12,737 bases of DNA from an uncultured Clostridia bacterium. Lineage in GTDB: Bacteria > Bacillota > Clostridia > Oscillospirales > Ruminococcaceae. A program made the position numbers and the translations under genes. Below are positions 7,263 to 12,407 of this stretch, in pieces. The notes beneath the pieces are model-generated. The model saw only the letters and a program-made list of their open reading frames with translations. It searched no databases and was not told where the DNA came from. Within the stretch, counting starts at the first letter, position 1. The number at the start of each line of letters is the position of its first letter. Location of the stretch: NCBI GenBank assembly GCA_945947715.1, contig CAMEYZ010000047.1:1-12737 (forward strand), read 5' to 3'.

Positions 7263-7592
7263 ATAAACAAGGAAAAGGAAAGCAGAGAACAAGCTCTAAG
7301 AGATGAGCTTTCAACGCAGACCAGCTCCTAAAGTGTGACACGTAAGAGCGTTTCGGATGTCGGCAGATGCTTTAGTCGCAGCAGTGACAGGAACGCCACG
7401 GGAGTCAAATTAAGCTTGGAAAGGATATGAGCCCAATGGCAACGGCAGAAGAGTCACAGTTTAGCGCAGAGGCTGTTTTCAGCGGCTCGGATAATTTATA
7501 CAACTGATATATCGGAAGTTTAAAATGAGAGCTTTTCTCATCTTCAAATCGGCGGGATTTACCGCATTACAAGGATTGTATAGATAGTTTGG

Positions 7593-7637
7593 ACCGCAGG
7601 AATTTCAGCATTGAAAGCAAGTTCCGCGGTATTTTTA
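7593..7637 (+). terminator. Internal terminator-like hairpin ending the 5' domain
   Basis: ACCGC (7593-7597) pairs with GCGGT (7626-7630), GGAA (7599-7602) with TTCC (7622-7625), and TTTCA (7603-7607) with TGAAA (7612-7616), then ATTTTTAT follows. It could end a separate RNA of about 365 nt, with partial read-through into the array. A competing hairpin GGTAT/ATACC around the T run (7629-7642 region) could prevent its formation. Confidence 0.45.
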
Positions 7638-7680
7638 TACCCTCACGGACGCGCAGCTTCGGCACTCAGAGAAAATTTAC

Positions 7681-8308
7681 GGAGGGCAGTCCAATGGACA
7701 GTTAATTTTCCGATGACTCTTTATTCTTGATGAAAGGCGTGAGTCCAACATACAGGTTAATTTGTTCGGTACTTAAAATTTTCGATTGGAGATAAGTCCC
7801 ATGGAAAGGTAACTAAACTTTTACCACCCAATTTCTTATGAAAGGCGTGAGTCCGACACACAGGTTAATTTGTTCGGTACTTAAATTTCTTGATTGGAGA
7901 TAAGTCCCATGGAAAGGTAACTTTACTTTACCCCTTGATTTCTTATGAAAGGCGTGAGTCCAACATACTACTCAGTTGTTAGGATATTAAATATTTCGAT
8001 TGGAGATTAGTCCCATGGACAGGTTATAAGTTTTCCTAATTATTTCGAGAATTAAGGAAAGGCGTGAGTCCAAAGAACAGTTCGGCTTACCACTTGAAAC
8101 TATATTACTTTGATAGGAGATAAGTCCAATGGAGAAGTAAATTTTCTTCATTCTTACTATAAATGAAAGGCGTGAGTCCCAAAAACCACTTCAGTCTTAG
8201 TTGATCTTATGTGATTAATTTCCGAAGACTGCTTCGTTTACATAAAAGGACGTGGTATTTATGAGGATCAGATCAAATAAATTCATCTGAAAGCTAAGGA
8301 GTGAGTCC
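7681..8308 (+). repeat. Tandem array of alternating A/B elements, ~54-nt period
   Basis: Type A cores (GGAGATAAGTCCCATGGA and variants) start at 7681, 7788, 7896, 8002 and 8116. Type B cores (GAAAGGCGTGAGTCC) have their GG at 7736, 7844, 7951, 8061 and 8169, and a divergent one at 8298. Successive cores are spaced 51-59 nt apart except the last (129 nt), so one A slot is missing or eroded near 8220-8250. A related core, GGATATGAGCCCAATGG, lies in the 5' domain at 7423. All share GG-N7/8-CC with RAGYCC. Units starting at 7731 and 7839 are nearly identical, later ones are diverged in the linkers while the cores are kept, which points to duplication followed by selection on the cores. Confidence 0.9.
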
Positions 8309-8356
8309 GCCCGAAAATTCAAGTGCGGCATAAGAGCCGTAAATTAACAAGTTTAT

Positions 8357-8390
8357 AAATGAGCTGTCTGGTCTGGCAGCTCATTTTTTT
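8357..8390 (+). terminator. Intrinsic terminator of the large RNA
   Basis: AAATGAGCTG (8357-8366) pairs perfectly with CAGCTCATTT (8377-8386) across a 10-nt loop and runs into a 7-T tract. Confidence 0.93.
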
Positions 8391-8391
8391 A

Positions 8392-8420
8392 TTGACATTC
8401 TCCGTGTTTCGTGGTATACT
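8392..8420 (+). promoter_or_regulatory. Sigma-A promoter of the HAD-ExbBD-like operon
   Basis: TTGACA (8392-8397), a 17-nt spacer and TATACT (8415-8420) lie directly after the RNA terminator, so the downstream operon is transcribed independently of the large RNA. Confidence 0.9.
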
Positions 8421-8453
8421 GTAATCAGAAAAAATGACCGAAAGGATAATTTT

Positions 8454-9113
8454 ATGCTTCCCGAAAATATAAAGGCTGTCATCTTTGACGTGGACGGCAC
8501 CCTTCTTGACAGCCTTGACGTCTGGGCGGACTCCGACAGGATATTTCTTGAATCCTTAGGCTTTTCATATGACCCGTCCATCTCCGACAGAATGAAATCC
8601 ATGCACTATATTTCCGCAGCTCAGCTGCTTATCGACGAGTATCATATAGATATGCCGCTGGACGAGGTGATGAACCGCATCGAGGATATCGTCCGGGACA
8701 AGTATTTCCATGAGGTGCCCGTAAAGCCCTATGCCTTGGAGCTTATCAGCGAGTGCAGACGCCAAGGCATCAGAATGTGCGCGGCAACATCGAATCTTCG
8801 TGCTCTGGCAGAGGGGGCCCTGTCCTCGGGGAAAATACTCCCTTGCCTTGATTTTATCATCACCTCCGACGAGGTGGGCAGCAGCAAGGACGACCCCGAA
8901 ATATTTTTCAGATGCGCGGAGAAAATGGGGGCCGCTCCCTGTGATACCGCCGTTTTCGAGGATTCCGTACATGCGGCGTCCTCTGCGGCCAAGGCCGGCT
9001 TTTATACAGTGGGAGTTTTCGACAGACACTATGCGGCGGAATTTGAAGAGCTTAAAAAAATATGCTCCCGCACCATCACAAGCTTTGAAGAGCTTATCCG
9101 AAAGGACGTATAA
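8454..9113 (+). CDS. HAD-superfamily hydrolase, beta-phosphoglucomutase/phosphatase-like
   Basis: The 219-residue cytosolic protein has all HAD motifs: FDVDGT at residues 11-16 (nucleophile Asp12, acid/base Asp14), CAATSN (Thr112) as motif II, Lys145 in SSKDDPEIF as motif III, and VFEDS (Asp170) as motif IV. A helical cap lies between motifs I and II (about residues 20-85), as in subfamily IA phosphatases and beta-phosphoglucomutases. The substrate is not evident, probably a small phosphorylated metabolite. ATG at 8454 follows AAAGGA with a 7-8 nt spacer. It is the first gene of a five-gene operon; the next start is only 2 nt past its stop. Overlapping open frames within it lack good starts and are shadows. 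Confidence 0.93.
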   Translation: MLPENIKAVIFDVDGTLLDSLDVWADSDRIFLESLGFSYDPSISDRMKSMHYISAAQLLIDEYHIDMPLDEVMNRIEDIVRDKYFHEVPVKPYALELISECRRQGIRMCAATSNLRALAEGALSSGKILPCLDFIITSDEVGSSKDDPEIFFRCAEKMGAAPCDTAVFEDSVHAASSAAKAGFYTVGVFDRHYAAEFEELKKICSRTITSFEELIRKDV

Positions 9114-9115
9114 AC

Positions 9116-9703
9116 ATGGGCGTTCCTGTAATTTTCAGCAATATCATCGGCTACGACGGACTTATCTTTATCGCCGCAGCTGCCAATGCAGTGATATTTC
9201 AAGGCGCAAGAAGCTCTGCCGTGAAGCTGTACTCCAGCATGCACAAGGAGGTATATACTCCCTCCTGCGGCAGCGATATCCGGTCGATAAAATCAGATAT
9301 CGGCAGGCTTACCGACAAAAAGGTCTCTGCCATGCGGGAGCGCGCTGTGGCATGGTATACCCTCTATGTGAATATCACGGGGATATTTCCTCTGCTGGGA
9401 ATTCTCGGCACGGTAATTTCTCTTCTGGGCATGGTGGGCGACACCTCCGATGTTTCGGGAAGCTTTTTCGCTGCGCTGACCTCCACATTCTGGGGACTCA
9501 TCTTCGCGATAATATTTAAATTTTTAGATGGCTTCGTCTCGCCAAAGCTTGACGACGGAGAACGTGCCGCGGAGCTTTTTATGCAGAGAAGAGCGGAAAA
9601 GCACCCCTCTGCCGAGCTGGACGAGGTGCGTAAGCTGTACGAAAACAGCGAAAAGGACAGCCCCGAGCTTCCCGCTGATAAGAAAACGGAGCCGAAAACA
9701 TGA
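9116..9703 (+). CDS. MotA/TolQ/ExbB-family proton channel protein (ExbB-like)
   Basis: The 195-residue protein has three predicted membrane segments (about 13-30, 86-108 and 115-138). The pair of C-terminal helices carries the family signature: GIFPLLGILGTVISLLGM, matching the TolQ/ExbB block (F-P-x-x-G-x-x-G-T-V), and FFAALTSTFWGLIFAIIFKFLD, with the Thr of the T-x-x-GL-x-x-AI block. A cytosolic loop of about 55 residues lies between helices 1 and 2, as in ExbB. These proteins form pentameric proton channels around a dimer of ExbD-like subunits and drive work by ion flow. ATG at 9116 follows AAAGGA about 10 nt upstream. The gene overlaps the next by 4 nt (ATGA), so the pair is coupled. The hydrophilic tail from about 140 on is Glu/Lys-rich. 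Confidence 0.9.
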   Translation: MGVPVIFSNIIGYDGLIFIAAAANAVIFQGARSSAVKLYSSMHKEVYTPSCGSDIRSIKSDIGRLTDKKVSAMRERAVAWYTLYVNITGIFPLLGILGTVISLLGMVGDTSDVSGSFFAALTSTFWGLIFAIIFKFLDGFVSPKLDDGERAAELFMQRRAEKHPSAELDEVRKLYENSEKDSPELPADKKTEPKT

Positions 9704-10239
9704 AAAGACGAAACAGCATTGGTATCGAGCTCACTCCCCTGCTGGACGTTATCCTGATACTTCTGTTCCTGGTGATAACGCAGAACAACGCCGAGACCGA
9801 ACGCATCGCCGAGGAATACAAAACGTCTGAACAGCAGCACATCGAAAATGAAAGCCGCCTTGAAGCCGAGCTGGAAAACAGCCGCCTTCAGACCGCAGAT
9901 GCAGAAAATATCATCTCCGGCTATGAAAGCTTCGACGAATATTCGGTAATAATAGCTGTGGGGATAACAAGAAGGTCCGACGGTACCCGTACAGTTTCAC
10001 TGTCGGAAAACGGGGAAATATCCCATATCTCTTACGGCTGGGATAGTCTCAGGTACGGCGAGAATGCTCTTAGGGCAGAGCTTGAAAATATGATATCCTC
10101 CGCCGAGGACCGACCTGTTTTCATATCCTTCAACTACGACGAGAACGATATCTACCTTCGGGATTATCAGCTTATAGCTTCTGTGCTTGACGATCTTGAC
10201 GGGGATAGCTTATTCATAAAATACAACAAATTGACCTGA
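9700..10239 (+). CDS. ExbD/TolR-like partner with conserved membrane Asp and coiled coil
   Basis: The 179-residue protein begins MKRRNSIGIELTPLLDVILILLFLVI. This matches the ExbD/TolR N-terminus, a short basic cytosolic tail then one membrane helix with the proton-carrying Asp (here Asp16, in the TPLLDV context; TPLVDV in ExbD). A polar segment of about residues 30-68, rich in Glu and Gln with heptad-like leucines, is a likely coiled coil, and an alpha/beta external domain follows (about 75-179). It overlaps the ExbB-like gene by 4 nt. The extracytoplasmic domain is not clearly the usual ExbD fold, and might resemble MotB-like wall-binding parts only in position. Role by family: couples proton flow through the channel to force outside the membrane. 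Confidence 0.82.
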   Translation: MKRRNSIGIELTPLLDVILILLFLVITQNNAETERIAEEYKTSEQQHIENESRLEAELENSRLQTADAENIISGYESFDEYSVIIAVGITRRSDGTRTVSLSENGEISHISYGWDSLRYGENALRAELENMISSAEDRPVFISFNYDENDIYLRDYQLIASVLDDLDGDSLFIKYNKLT

Positions 10240-10253
10240 AAGGAAGTCTGACT

Positions 10254-10736
10254 ATGAGCAGTGAAAAAAATCCCGAAAAGAAGAAAAAGAAAAATAAGGG
10301 CAATACCATATTTATCCTGATAATCGCACTGCTGGCGGCGATATGCCTTTTCCTGTGGAAATTCGGCTTCGGCGCAGGAAGCGACGGCACAGGCACCGGC
10401 AGCGGTTCGGGAGATGCCTCACAGACTGAAACAGTCTCCGACACTGCGGAAAGCGATATTGCGGAAACAACCGCCGAGGATACCGCTGAAAACACAGGGT
10501 TGTCCGTTGAGATAATTATCACTGACGACAGGATATCCGCAAACGGCGAGGAAATGTCCGATGCTGATGCTCTTAAGGACTATCTGCTGTCAAATCACGT
10601 ATCCTCCGGGGACGATACAGAGGGCACAAAATATACCCTCGTGGACAGCCATGCTCTGAAATCCGCATACGACAGCGCAAAGGCTGTTCTGGACGAGCTT
10701 GGCTACGAATACTCCGAGCAGACTATGGAGGAATAA
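10254..10736 (+). CDS. Membrane-anchored protein with ExbD/TolR-like external domain, no membrane Asp
   Basis: The 160-residue protein has a Lys-rich cytosolic tail (about 1-16, KKKKKNK), one membrane helix (about 18-37), a Gly/Ser/Thr/Asp/Glu linker (about 40-82), and a small domain at 83-155: LSVEIIITDDRISANGEEMSD, then YTLVDSHALKSAYDSAKAVLDELGY. That domain has the order beta-strand, 'dgri.ng', helix, strand with a V-D-S/D turn, helix ending in LGY that is typical of ExbD/TolR periplasmic domains. The helix has no acidic residue, so it cannot carry protons as ExbD does. ATG at 10254 follows AAAGGAAG with a 7-nt spacer, 14 nt after the ExbD-like stop. It may be a second, regulatory D-type subunit. 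The resemblance is by eye and moderate. Confidence 0.7.
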   Translation: MSSEKNPEKKKKKNKGNTIFILIIALLAAICLFLWKFGFGAGSDGTGTGSGSGDASQTETVSDTAESDIAETTAEDTAENTGLSVEIIITDDRISANGEEMSDADALKDYLLSNHVSSGDDTEGTKYTLVDSHALKSAYDSAKAVLDELGYEYSEQTMEE

Positions 10737-11308
10737 TGAGTAAGATAAAGCTTAATCCCGGAACGCTGCTGGCTCCCCTGCCTGCGGCGCTGGTGACCTG
10801 CGGCAATGAAGAAAGTGCAAATGTGCTGACGATAGCATGGACGGGCATACTCTGCACAAAGCCGCCCATGACCTATATTTCCGTCCGTCCCACGAGACAT
10901 TCCCACAAGCTCATCTCCGAAACAGGCGAGTTTGCCATAAATCTCACCACCTCGGCAATGGTGCGGCAGACTGACCTATGCGGCGTGAAATCGGGTGCAA
11001 ATACTGACAAGTTCAAGCTCTGCGGACTTCACAAGGCACCTGCGTCCATAATATCCGCTCCCCTTATCGAGGAAGCTCCCCTGTCGCTGGAATGTAAGGT
11101 GGTAAAGGTGATACCACTGGGCTCCCATGATATGTTCATAGCAGAGATACTCTGCACCGATGTTGATGAAAAATATCTGGACAGCAAGGGAAAAATCAAT
11201 CTTCAGCAGTCAGGGATAATAGCATACTCTCACGGCGAATATTTCGCGCTGGGACGAAAGCTGGGCAGCTTCGGCTATTCAGTGGCAAAAAAGAAAAGGA
11301 AGAGATAA
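10736..11308 (+). CDS. Flavin reductase-like (FMN-binding split barrel) protein
   Basis: The 190-residue cytosolic protein reads ANVLTIAWTGILCTKPPMTYISVRPTRHSHKLISETGEFAINL at about residues 28-70, which is the flavin reductase/flavoredoxin family pattern (xVmtAgW-like block, PP-x-x-xxSv, R-xx-h, F-xxN-xP/T). IPLGSHDMFIAEI in the second half is the G-xHxxf-xGeV-like block. Such proteins bind FMN; many reduce or store it, and flavoredoxins carry electrons. The partner here is unknown. TAATG joins its ATG to the stop of the preceding gene by a 1-nt overlap, with GGAGG just upstream, so it is co-translated. Its tail is very basic (KKKRKR). Its link to the ExbBD-like genes is only by operon membership. 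Confidence 0.9.
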   Translation: MSKIKLNPGTLLAPLPAALVTCGNEESANVLTIAWTGILCTKPPMTYISVRPTRHSHKLISETGEFAINLTTSAMVRQTDLCGVKSGANTDKFKLCGLHKAPASIISAPLIEEAPLSLECKVVKVIPLGSHDMFIAEILCTDVDEKYLDSKGKINLQQSGIIAYSHGEYFALGRKLGSFGYSVAKKKRKR

Positions 11309-11310
11309 AA

Positions 11311-11357
11311 ATATCCGTCACAGCGGGCATATCCTGCCATGACGGATATATTTTTTC
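11311..11357. terminator. Terminator closing the ExbBD-like operon, likely bidirectional
   Basis: ATATCCGTCA (11311-11320) pairs with TGACGGATAT (11340-11349), with an inner GCGGG/CCTGC stem, followed by ATTTTTTC. On the minus strand the stem is followed by ATTTTTATC, so it can also stop the convergent HMA gene. Confidence 0.92.
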
Positions 11358-11636
11358 TTACTTTTTGCCAAACAGAGAGGAAAACAATCCCTTTTTTCCG
11401 CCCTGCTTGTTAGAGGCCTTTGAAACGCTCATAGATTTATATTTATAGCCCGTTTCGTCGATGACCTTTTTCATTTCGTCCTTTGATATCTCATTGGGAG
11501 TCTCAAATACAGCCTCACCCTTTTTCTGAGAAGCAGTCACATCCTCTGCATTGAATGCCTTTTTTATCGCCTCGCAGATATGCTCCTCGCAGACTTCGCA
11601 CATCATTCCATCGATCCTTACAGTCACTTTATACAT
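11358..11636 (-). CDS. CopZ-like heavy-metal-associated (HMA) domain protein
   Basis: The 92-residue protein has an HMA fold at about residues 1-70 with the metal-binding motif GMMC-EV-C (Cys13 and Cys16) in the usual loop after the first strand (MYKVTVRIDGMMC). CopZ-type chaperones carry Cu(I) to copper ATPases, but no copper ATPase lies in the window. The motif is MMCEVC rather than the common M-x-C-x-x-C with M(T/H)C, so metal specificity is uncertain. A basic tail beyond the domain (KQGGKKGLFSSLFGKK) might bind membrane as an amphipathic segment. A longer frame starts at 11663, but the ATG at 11636 follows AAAGGA with a 9-nt spacer and starts at the first strand of the fold. Another ATG at 11640 is out of frame and closes after three codons. 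Confidence 0.88.
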   Translation of the reverse strand: MYKVTVRIDGMMCEVCEEHICEAIKKAFNAEDVTASQKKGEAVFETPNEISKDEMKKVIDETGYKYKSMSVSKASNKQGGKKGLFSSLFGKK

Positions 11637-11733
11637 ACATATTCTTCCTTTCATGCCACACAATACTACTCAAGAATCCTATATATAAAAAAAATAAACT
11701 GTAAAAACAGCATGTTAATATCTATCTATAATA

Positions 11734-11761
11734 ATTATACCACTGTTTAAATCAAATACAA
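11734..11761 (-). promoter_or_regulatory. Candidate promoter of the HMA gene
   Basis: On the minus strand TTGTAT (11756-11761), a 16-nt spacer and TATAAT (11734-11739). A short CTGT/ACAG hairpin followed by a long U-rich run lies between it and the gene (11685-11712), which could be a weak attenuator. Otherwise 11640-11793 is AT-rich with nothing recognisable. Confidence 0.5.
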
Positions 11762-11793
11762 TCCAAAAATCAAAGAAAAAATTGTACCACTTT

Positions 11794-12381
11794 TTACACA
11801 TTTAAGATTATTTTAAGCTTCGGGAAGGGTATGACAGGCAGGGGATTTTCTGCGTGTTCTCCGATGAGCTTTTCCGCCCATACCATGTTGTACCACCGTC
11901 CGAATTTATAGCCGCAGCCCTGAAATTCTCCCACGATACGGTAGCCCATGCGCTTGTGAAACTCCACGCTGTCCATGGTGAGATACTCGTCATTATCGGC
12001 GGAAGGACAGCCTATGCAGGCGTTGAGATTGGTGATGTTCTGTCTGAGGGAGATGCTTTCCAGCTCATTATATAACATTCTGCCGATGCCCTGTCTGCGG
12101 ACATTTTCCTTTACATAGACAGTAGTCTCCACAGCATGATCGTATGCGGCACGGTTCTTGAACACTCCCGTGTACGCATAGCCCAGCAGCTCACCGTCAC
12201 GCTCTGCGGCAATGTAGGGATATTTTTTCAGAGTATTTTCAATGCGCTGCCTGAACTCGTCCACGGAGGGAACGTCATACTCAAAGGTTATCGCCGTGTT
12301 CAGCACATAGGGCGTATATATGGCAAGCAGCTCCTTCGCGTCGTCGGGACGGACTGTGCGGATAGTTATTTTGTTTTCCAT
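11794..12381 (-). CDS. GNAT N-acetyltransferase, phosphinothricin/methionine sulfoximine acetyltransferase-like
   Basis: The 195-residue protein reads IRTVRPDDAKELLAIYTPYVLNTAITFEYDVPSVDEF near the start, the pattern of the PAT/YwnH group (I-R-x-a-x-x-D-l-..I-Y-n-.-V..-t-a-t-f). Then come YPYIAAERDGELLGYAYTGVFKNRAAYDHAVETTVYV and the acetyl-CoA loop RRQGIGRMLY (motif A). The C-terminal FHKRMGYRIVGEFQGCGYKFGRWYNMVW is also typical of this group. Enzymes of the group acetylate phosphinothricin-like or methionine sulfoximine/sulfone amino acid analogues. An in-frame GTG at 12411 exists, but the ATG at 12381 follows AGAAGG with an 8-nt spacer. It lies 26 nt after the stop of the upstream GNAT, probably in one operon with it. 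Confidence 0.93.
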   Translation of the reverse strand: MENKITIRTVRPDDAKELLAIYTPYVLNTAITFEYDVPSVDEFRQRIENTLKKYPYIAAERDGELLGYAYTGVFKNRAAYDHAVETTVYVKENVRRQGIGRMLYNELESISLRQNITNLNACIGCPSADNDEYLTMDSVEFHKRMGYRIVGEFQGCGYKFGRWYNMVWAEKLIGEHAENPLPVIPFPKLKIILNV

Positions 12382-12407
12382 TTTGTTGACCTTCTTTTCT
12401 GTAATTC

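Larger units (their letters stand above)
7269..8390 (+). ncRNA. Unrecognised ~1.1-kb structured RNA with a tandem hairpin array
   Basis: The unit is delimited by a consensus promoter and a 10-bp-stem intrinsic terminator. All frames on both strands are closed to ordinary genes. The 5' third (7269-7637) folds into local hairpins: AAGCTC/GAGCTT (7291-7310); GCGTTTC/GGAACGC enclosing TGTC/GACA and TGCT/AGCA (7348-7396); GCTG/CAGC (7472-7483); GAAG+ATGAGA/TCTCAT+CTTC (7515-7545); TACAA/TTGTA (7568-7580); and a three-part stem at 7593-7630. CCCTC/GAGGG (7640-7644 with 7682-7686) closes a linker. The 3' two-thirds (7681-8308) is the ~54-nt repeat array, followed by CGGC/GCCG (8326-8339). It does not show tmRNA, RNase P, 6S or SRP RNA signatures. 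It resembles in scale the large ornate RNAs (GOLLD, ROOL, OLE), but I cannot match it to any of them. An alternative reading is a string of micro-ORFs. Confidence 0.75.

Noticed and set aside
7586..7637. T-box leader (TTTGGACCGCAGG followed by a terminator-like stem)
   Set aside because: The match to the T-box GGTGGNACCGCG block is partial, Stem I landmarks are missing, and no aminoacyl-tRNA synthetase or amino acid gene follows.
7681..8308. CRISPR array
   Set aside because: Repeats are degenerate, alternate between two types, and the intervening sequences are themselves homologous in adjacent units; no cas genes are present.
7681..8308. CsrA-sequestering RNA (many GGA motifs)
   Set aside because: GGA triplets are frequent, but those in the cores appear paired with UCC rather than exposed in hairpin loops, and no CsrA gene or context is visible.
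7269..8390. tmRNA, RNase P RNA, 6S RNA or SRP RNA
   Set aside because: None of their signature blocks (tRNA-like ends, GAAAGUCC-type P RNA core in context, SRP GGAAGCAGCC) is present in the right arrangement.
7269..8390. ROOL or GOLLD RNA
   Set aside because: The size and ornate structure fit, but I cannot align any specific conserved block by eye; left as a check rather than a call.
8731..9519. Open frame overlapping the HAD and ExbB-like genes (262 codons)
   Set aside because: It is out of frame with two well-supported genes, lacks a ribosome binding site, and its translation resembles no domain.
9116..10736. Zorya anti-phage system (ZorA/ZorB)
   Set aside because: ZorA is much longer, ZorB has an OmpA-like domain, and no ZorC, ZorD or ZorE gene is present.
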